Origin: Pedosphaera sp.
Lineage (GTDB): Bacteria; Verrucomicrobiota; Verrucomicrobiia; Limisphaerales; UBA9464
NCBI GenBank assembly: GCA_009695405.1
Contig: SIAZ01000011.1
Coordinates: forward strand, 1-27,070
DNA length: 27,070 nucleotides
Direction of reading: 5' to 3'
Shown here: positions 22,908 to 27,070 of the stretch, piece after piece
Layout: each line of letters starts with the position of its first letter
Position numbering within the stretch: the stretch's first letter is position 1
The notes under the pieces: generated by a model
Databases searched by the model: none
Told to the model about the DNA's origin: nothing
What the model saw: the letters and a program-made list of their open reading frames with translations, nothing else
Made by a program: the position numbers and the translations under genes

Positions 22908-24302
22908 TTGAACCGATTTCATCTTCTTACTCAAATCTTTCTCGGCAAAGCCTCGGTGAATCGGTATCCCTTCGCGGCAACCTCTTTCGGGCTCATCATC
23001 GCCAAGCTGCTCGTCGATCGATTGATTCTTCTGAGTTTGGATATCCCTTGGTTTGAGTGGCTCGCACATGCTGCGGGACTCTACCTCGGCTTTGCCAAAG
23101 CTGTGCCCGAGGACGCCGTCTGGGGCCCCTACATTCTCGCCGGTTCGCTTCCCTTCCTGTGGATTGGACTCGGGCTTACCTTGGGACGTCTCCGTTCTCT
23201 CCGTTGGCCACTTTGGTTATCTCTTCTTCTTTTTATTCCAGGGGTAAAGCTGCTTCTTTTTATCCCACTTCTTCTCCTCCCTGGTTCGGTCGATTCCGCC
23301 AATCCACCTCCTTCGACACATCGATACAGAGAGAACTGGATCCCCAGAAGTCGTTTTGGTTCTGCCCTCACTGGCTGCCTCGTAGGGTCTGTCTTTGGCA
23401 CATTTGCTGTTTGGTTGGTAGCCAACCAGCTTCACGGGTATGGCTGGGCTCTCTTTGTTGCAACCCCCTTCTTAGTCGGATTCATCACCACACTAATCCA
23501 CTGTTATCACCAACCCGACACTCGCTATGCCTGCTTTGCACTCAGCCTGCTCTCGCTAAGTCTCATCGCACTCTACCTGCTTGCAATCGCACTCGAAGGA
23601 ATCCTTTGCCTCATTATGGCTTCTCCCATTGCCCTCGTTCTTGCCGGTATCGGCAGCATTGTTGGGCACGCTATTTGCGAAGCTTGGTTCAAAAGAACCT
23701 CCACCGTTGTACTGAGTGCCTGTTTCCTTTTACCGCTGCTCGGGACTGCTGAAAAGTTACTGAATGCACCTTCACAGGTACGCCCTGTACGAACTGAGAT
23801 TCTTGTTGCCGCTCCACCGGCAGTGGCCTGGCAACATGTGGTTACCTTCTCTGATCTCCCGCCACCGACCGAGTGGATCTTCCGACTCGGAATCGCTTAT
23901 CCTCTTCGGGCTCGAATCAAAGGCCAAGGTCCGGGTGCAATACGTCACTGCGAATTCTCAACTGGCCCGTTTATCGAGCCGATCGATGTCTGGGATGAAC
24001 CACGGCTCCTCAGTTTCTCAGTCATTTCAAATCCAGCTCCAATGGAGGAATGGACACCTTATCGACATATTCACCCGCCACATCTGGAGGGATTTCTCGT
24101 CTCCAAACGAGGGCAGTTTGAGCTGTTCCCTCTGCCTGACGGAGGGACACGCTTGGTCGGAACCACTTGGTACCAACACGGACTACTCCCTGAAGCGTAT
24201 TGGCGAGTTGGATCTGATTATATTATCCACACTATCCACCAACGCGTTCTCAATCATATCCGTTCTCTCGCAGAAACCCGTCCCTCTTTAATTTCTAAAT
24301 GA
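22908..24302 (+). CDS. Multi-pass membrane protein with C-terminal SRPBCC/START-like domain
   Basis: The 464-aa product joins a membrane part to a soluble lipid-binding-type domain. The N-terminus (FLGKASVNRYPFAATSFGLI) recalls DUF805-type membrane proteins, and about seven to nine hydrophobic helices follow up to residue 280 or so (WLSLLLFIPGVKLLLFIPLL and ALYLLAIALEGILCLIMASP are examples). From about 292 the sequence reads TEILVAAPPAVAWQHVVTFS, then FRLGIAYPLRARIKG and GTRLVGTTWYQHGLLPEAYW, the pattern of SRPBCC/polyketide-cyclase-like proteins that bind hydrophobic ligands in a helix-grip fold. The function is unknown. The only usable start after the in-frame TAA at 22887 is TTG 22908, without a clear ribosome-binding site. 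The TGA stop overlaps the ATG of the phoH remnant (ATGA at 24299). Confidence 0.7.
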   Translation: MNRFHLLTQIFLGKASVNRYPFAATSFGLIIAKLLVDRLILLSLDIPWFEWLAHAAGLYLGFAKAVPEDAVWGPYILAGSLPFLWIGLGLTLGRLRSLRWPLWLSLLLFIPGVKLLLFIPLLLLPGSVDSANPPPSTHRYRENWIPRSRFGSALTGCLVGSVFGTFAVWLVANQLHGYGWALFVATPFLVGFITTLIHCYHQPDTRYACFALSLLSLSLIALYLLAIALEGILCLIMASPIALVLAGIGSIVGHAICEAWFKRTSTVVLSACFLLPLLGTAEKLLNAPSQVRPVRTEILVAAPPAVAWQHVVTFSDLPPPTEWIFRLGIAYPLRARIKGQGPGAIRHCEFSTGPFIEPIDVWDEPRLLSFSVISNPAPMEEWTPYRHIHPPHLEGFLVSKRGQFELFPLPDGGTRLVGTTWYQHGLLPEAYWRVGSDYIIHTIHQRVLNHIRSLAETRPSLISK

Positions 24303-24517
24303 AATCGCCCCCCACTCCTCAACCGATTCGTACCCGAGCAAAAATACACGGAACAACTGATCTTCCACCGGTAAGTTCTTCCGATGGAACTCCAACCCTC
24401 GCAACACTCCACTTCGAAAATGCGCGTGCCGCACTGCAGCTTTTGGGAGGCGACGAGCGAAACCTTCATACCCTCGAAAAAGAACTGAATCTAAAGGCTA
24501 CATCCCGTGATGGTTAG
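24299..24517 (+). pseudogene. phoH: phoH fragment 1 of 3: N-terminal part ending at an in-frame TAG
   Basis: The 72-aa piece contains the start of the PhoH N-terminal segment (TLATLHFENARAALQLLGGD, ELNLKATSRDG) and ends at TAG 24515-24517. The same frame continues after the stop with IRLEGDAAAVERGRKLFELL, so this is a nonsense codon and not the natural end. TGG to TAG (Trp in ...RDGW-IRLEG) is a simple explanation. It overlaps the upstream membrane gene by ATGA, so it was once translated from that transcript. Confidence 0.75.
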
Positions 24518-24523
24518 ATTCGT

Positions 24524-25027
24524 TTGGAAGGGGATGCCGCAGCAGTAGAACGCGGGCGCAAATTATTTGAACTCCTTGAAGCTTCGCAAAAAGACGGTTC
24601 CCCCGTCAAATCTCGCGATTTTAATCACGCACTCCAAGTCATGAAACTCGACGGTGCGATTGCCCTCGAAGCGCTATTTCATCAGAAAATCAGCACTTCA
24701 TCTCGGAAAGCCTCGGTAACCCTAGGAACGGTTAGTCAACGTCACTATGTCGAGGCCATCCGCGACCACGATATCACCTTCGGAATCGGGCCTGCGGGTA
24801 CTGGTAAAACTTATTTAGCAATGGCGATGGCAGTCAACGCCCTTAAGGAAGCTAAGGTGGGTCGCATCATCCTCACCCGACCGGCTGTGGAGGCGGGTGA
24901 AGCCCTTGGCTTTCTTCCCGGCGATTTATACCAAAAACTAGACCCTTATCTGCGTCCACTCCACGACGCCTTACACGACATGATGCCCCCGATGAAATCG
25001 AAAAAATATGGAGCGGGGCATCATTGA
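24524..25027 (+). pseudogene. phoH: phoH fragment 2 of 3: Walker A part ending in a frameshift
   Basis: This piece continues in the same frame as fragment 1. It carries the ATP-binding Walker A motif GPAGTGKTYLAMAMAV and the PhoH signatures GRIILTRPAVEAGEALGFLP and YQKLDPYLRPLHDALHDMM. At about 25001-25010 (AAAAAATATG) the frame is lost and the remaining residues YGAGHH lead to TGA. Restoring TATATG (adding two bases) would give ...KSKKYMERGIIEIAP and the usual family spacing; removing one A would also rejoin the frames, one residue shorter. PhoH proteins are cytoplasmic ATPases linked to phosphate or RNA metabolism. Without the following part no complete ATPase is made. Confidence 0.8.
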
Positions 25028-25352
25028 AATCGCCCCCCTCGCCTATATGCGGGGTCGCACTCTTAACCAAGCCTTTATCGTCCTCGACGAAGCTCAAAAC
25101 ACCACGACGGAACAAATGCTGATGTTTCTCACCCGCCTTGGATTTGGATCCAAAGCAGTGATTACCGGGGATCCAACTCAGATCGATTTACCCGCTAGCA
25201 AACGCAGTGGACTCATCGAAGCTGAAAAAGCACTCCTTGAAGTCGAAGGTATCGCTTTGGTGAAATTTGAAAAACGGGATGTCGTGCGCCATCCACTAGT
25301 CCAACGAATCGTGCAGGCTTACGAAACGCATCGAGGAACGCGTCAGGCCTAA
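25008..25352 (+). pseudogene. phoH: phoH fragment 3 of 3: Walker B part in another frame
   Basis: This C-terminal 114-aa piece reads MERGIIEIAPLAYMRGRTLN, then Walker B FIVLDEAQNTT, MLMFLTRLGFGSKAVITGDP and TQIDLPASKRSGL. All are strong PhoH signatures, so the gene's end is intact. Its ATG at 25008 overlaps the previous fragment by 20 bases and might allow some translation, but a fragment with only Walker B cannot hydrolyse ATP. The gene ends at TAA near the convergent DUF2752 gene. The usual partner ybeY does not follow. Confidence 0.82.
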
Positions 25353-25371
25353 GGCAAATATCCAGTGCCAA

Positions 25372-25797
25372 TCAAGAAACAAAGTTCCGCCCAATCCCAT
25401 AACCTGCGATGAGTCCTACGAGGACACAGAGGGCATACCGATGTCCAAAGGGATTCGGTAACTCAATCCCTCGCCACCCGCGAAGTCCGTAAACCAAACC
25501 CAACCAAGCACCCACTGGAACTAAGGCAACAACTAAAGGATTAAGCTGCCAAGCTGACATAATATCTCCGTTCAACAAAGCATGGCTCGCTCGGAGCCCA
25601 CCACACCCCGGACATTGCAAACCCGTTAAAAGCCACATCCAACAACGTGGATAAAAAAACTGACCTTTCGGCTCAACCTGCCGCAACATCAATAAAACGC
25701 CTGTCACAGCAAGCAATCCCAACCACCAGAAGCGAGTAACGCTCCAACGCCGAATCGGTCGACCTTCGATTAAATTAAGAAGTGGTGGAGGGTTCAC
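25372..25797 (-). CDS. DUF2752 membrane protein
   Basis: This 141-aa protein has the DUF2752 signature LTGLQCPGCGGLRASHALLN followed by GDIMSAWQLNPLVV, with the paired Cys of CPGCG and the GD...N pattern, plus about three membrane helices (WWLGLLAVTGVLLML; VVALVPVGAWLGLVYGL; ALCVLVGLIAGYGIG). The role of the family is unknown. It is often found with GYF or TM2-type membrane genes, as here: the tandem-GYF gene ends about 20 bases upstream on the same strand. GTG 25797, with AAGGG nine bases before it, is preferred over TTG 25803, which sits only three bases from that site. It is convergent with the phoH remnant. Confidence 0.85.
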   Translation of the reverse strand: MNPPPLLNLIEGRPIRRWSVTRFWWLGLLAVTGVLLMLRQVEPKGQFFYPRCWMWLLTGLQCPGCGGLRASHALLNGDIMSAWQLNPLVVALVPVGAWLGLVYGLRGWRGIELPNPFGHRYALCVLVGLIAGYGIGRNFVS

Positions 25798-25816
25798 CTT
25801 CAATTACCCTTATTTC

Positions 25817-26662
25817 TCAATCAAATGATGCTTTGATCGCCGGCTTAATGATTACAATCAAGGCCCAGATACCTAGGGGAATTCCAAGACAACAACACCC
25901 GCTCAGACAGGGCATCATCGCCAGAAAAATACCGGTCAACACCAAACCGTAAGACCGAAGTTGCAGCATGCGGACACCAGCAAGCACGGTCACTAGTGAC
26001 AACGCCAGAACCAAGATATTGGTGACTACTCCGAATTTTTCAACGAACTCCATGTAGGCTTGGAGCCCTTTCTCCCATTCGACCGGAAGGCCTGGTGGTA
26101 ATTTCTGACCTTGATTCACTCCTAATAGCTGCATCACCAACCCAGCAAAAGCCAGCAATCCGCCCACCGCACCCGTCACTATAATACCAAGGGCCGGAGG
26201 ACGCACCTGCGCAGAAGCAAAGGCACGCTGGTTCTCTAATCCCGATCCAATAACGGCAGAGAACTCAGGAAAATTCCCCAACGTCTTCCATTCCAGACTT
26301 CCCTCCGCCTTGCATTGAGAAGACCGGTTCAATCGACCTTCTCCAATCCACTGGCGGAGTAACTCCGCGGACACCGGCCCATACTGTTTCTGATCGGCAC
26401 CTTGAATAAAATAGGCACTCGCCACCGAGACCAACGCGAGCACTCCTTCTGGGGTAACCGTTGACCCCGAGCGAGTCGCGCTGCTCTTTGCTACCAGAGC
26501 CTCAGTAAACTCGGGAAAATCACTCACGATCTTCCAAGCTTCCCGGTCCATTGCTCGACACAAAGAGACTCCGTTTAATCGATCCTCAGCAATCCACTGC
26601 CGAATTTGTTCCACGGAAACGGGACCGTATTCTTGATGGTCTGCACCTTGAATGTAGTACAT
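25817..26662 (-). CDS. Tandem GYF-2 (DUF4339) domain membrane protein
   Basis: This 281-aa protein has two GYF-2 modules, MYYIQGADHQEYGPVSVEQI (about 1-55) and AYFIQGADQKQYGPVSAELL (about 84-137). Both have the QxYGPVS core and end in W-K-...-FPEF. The duplication is visible at DNA level too. Three or so membrane helices follow (PALGIIVTGAVGGLLAFAGL; VTNILVLALSLVTVLAG; CCCLGIPLGIWALIVIIKP). GYF-2 modules probably bind proline-rich peptides on the cytoplasmic side. The ATG at 26662 has no competing starts. The DUF2752 gene follows after about 20 bases, so they are probably co-transcribed, perhaps together with the small or cut gene upstream. Confidence 0.85.
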   Translation of the reverse strand: MYYIQGADHQEYGPVSVEQIRQWIAEDRLNGVSLCRAMDREAWKIVSDFPEFTEALVAKSSATRSGSTVTPEGVLALVSVASAYFIQGADQKQYGPVSAELLRQWIGEGRLNRSSQCKAEGSLEWKTLGNFPEFSAVIGSGLENQRAFASAQVRPPALGIIVTGAVGGLLAFAGLVMQLLGVNQGQKLPPGLPVEWEKGLQAYMEFVEKFGVVTNILVLALSLVTVLAGVRMLQLRSYGLVLTGIFLAMMPCLSGCCCLGIPLGIWALIVIIKPAIKASFD

Positions 26663-26690
26663 GATGATTTACAAAGACGAGTGAGGAATG

Positions 26691-26825
26691 TCAGTGCCGA
26701 ATTTCAGTAGGTTCAACGCGATAAGTATACCGTCGAGCCACGAAAACAAAGCCGATTCCGACGACAAACAGCATCACCGGTGCATTCACAAGTTGTCGGT
26801 GAATGAGCTGGACTACCAGCGGCAA
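26691..26825 (-). CDS. Small or truncated membrane protein upstream of the GYF gene
   Basis: The minus strand reads PLVVQLIHRQLVNAP, a helix VMLFVVGIGFVFVARR and the tail YTYRVEPTEIRH, ending at TGA 26691-26693, 28 bases before the GYF gene start. The sequence is convincing coding. Its start is unclear: a TTG at 26825 would give a 44-aa protein, but the frame stays open rightward into the DUF4338 element. It may therefore be the 3' end of a longer gene cut by that element. No family is recognised. Confidence 0.5.
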   Translation of the reverse strand: MPLVVQLIHRQLVNAPVMLFVVGIGFVFVARRYTYRVEPTEIRH

Positions 26826-26844
26826 AGAGCTCAGAAAGCAGGGC

Positions 26845-27070
26845 GTGCTTAAAGAACTAGTATTGCAAGGGCGACGGATGGGATCTGAGGAAGTGGAGTG
26901 ATTACGGAGATGGATTGAGGGGCATCCCGCGTGGAGCCGGAAGCGGATCGCAAAGGAACTGTGCCAGCATTGGGATTGGGTGGACGCTCGGGGACGACTG
27001 AAGGATTTCGCAGCACGCAGCCTCCTGCTTAAACTCGAAGGGCTGGGACGGATCTGTTTGCCACCCCTGC
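26845..27070 (+). mobile_element. DUF4338 (DruA-like transposase-associated) gene, partial and with an in-frame TGA
   Basis: From GTG 26845 the frame reads LKELVLQGRRMGSEEVE, stops at TGA 26899-26901, and continues in the same frame as LRRWIEGHPAWSRKRIAKEL, CQHWDWVDARGRLKDF, AARSLLLKLEGLGRICLPP to the window edge. That second part is the conserved DUF4338 N-terminal region seen in IS-type elements and in DruA of Druantia defence. The TGA replaces what should be CGA or similar, so the copy looks inactivated, or the base is wrong. Composition here is clearly GC-richer than the neighbours, consistent with a transferred element. The left end lies somewhere in 26800-26850. The rest is outside the window, so IS or defence membership cannot be decided. 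Confidence 0.62.

Noticed and set aside
24515..24517. Reassignment of TAG to an amino acid
   Set aside because: Long intact genes contain no in-frame TAG, so a general reassignment is not supported; a local nonsense mutation or error explains phoH.
26845..27070. A complete Druantia defence system
   Set aside because: Only a damaged N-terminal DUF4338 region is present at the edge; no other defence genes are visible.

Overview
The window looks like a chromosomal segment of a Verrucomicrobiota bacterium. The evidence is the gene content, not similarity searches. It holds a PEP-CTERM protein, a 'membrane-bound dehydrogenase'/HEAT/haem-binding protein of the type expanded in Planctomycetes and Verrucomicrobia, a DUF6797-like propeller protein, a ThuA-DUF1080 fusion, and a Bat-type VWA/TPR operon with a DUF4381-like member. 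Base composition is moderate (about 50-54% GC by eye). Shine-Dalgarno sequences are mostly weak, several starts are GTG or TTG, and genes are often joined by ATGA stop/start overlaps.

Layout: (1) 1-1.8 kb, the 3' part of a DUF6797-like gene with a one-base frameshift in an A8 run, ending at a clear terminator. (2) 1.9-3.2 kb, a secreted class C beta-lactamase-fold serine hydrolase. (3) 3.6-6.5 kb, a type IA topoisomerase (TopB-like) with three zinc/C-terminal-repeat modules. (4) 6.7-7.3 kb, a PEP-CTERM protein and terminator. (5) 7.5-10.9 kb, a large propeller-HEAT-cytochrome protein. (6) 11.0-16.0 kb, a five-gene Bat-like operon (DUF58, DUF4381-like, two VWA membrane proteins, TPR protein) in which all four junctions are ATGA. 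No moxR is adjacent. (7) 16.2-18.3 kb, an orphan membrane protein convergent with a ThuA-DUF1080 protein. (8) 18.3-19.2 kb, a sparse region with two possible small minus-strand genes. (9) 19.3-21.4 kb, HtpX convergent with a short cardiolipin-synthase-like PLD enzyme. (10) 21.5-22.6 kb, a GbsR/MarR regulator with a perfect palindrome abutting its start codon, followed by a DCC-type thiol oxidoreductase. (11) 22.9-25.4 kb, a membrane-SRPBCC protein coupled by ATGA to a phoH gene broken by an amber codon and a frameshift. (12) 25.4-26.8 kb, a minus-strand group of DUF2752, tandem-GYF and a small or truncated membrane protein. (13) The right edge enters a DUF4338/DruA-like element reading frame that carries an in-frame TGA.

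How the genes fit together: most units are independent housekeeping or envelope functions. The main coherent system is the Bat-like cluster, probably an inner-membrane/periplasmic complex built on MIDAS-type VWA domains. The large haem protein, the DUF6797-like protein, ThuA-DUF1080 and the serine hydrolase suit an exported degradative or redox lifestyle, but no shared regulation is visible. I did not find a convincing new defence or mobile system. The best second looks are the GbsR operator/possibly leaderless start, the broken phoH, the Bat operon without MoxR, and the edge element with its neighbouring cut or very short gene.
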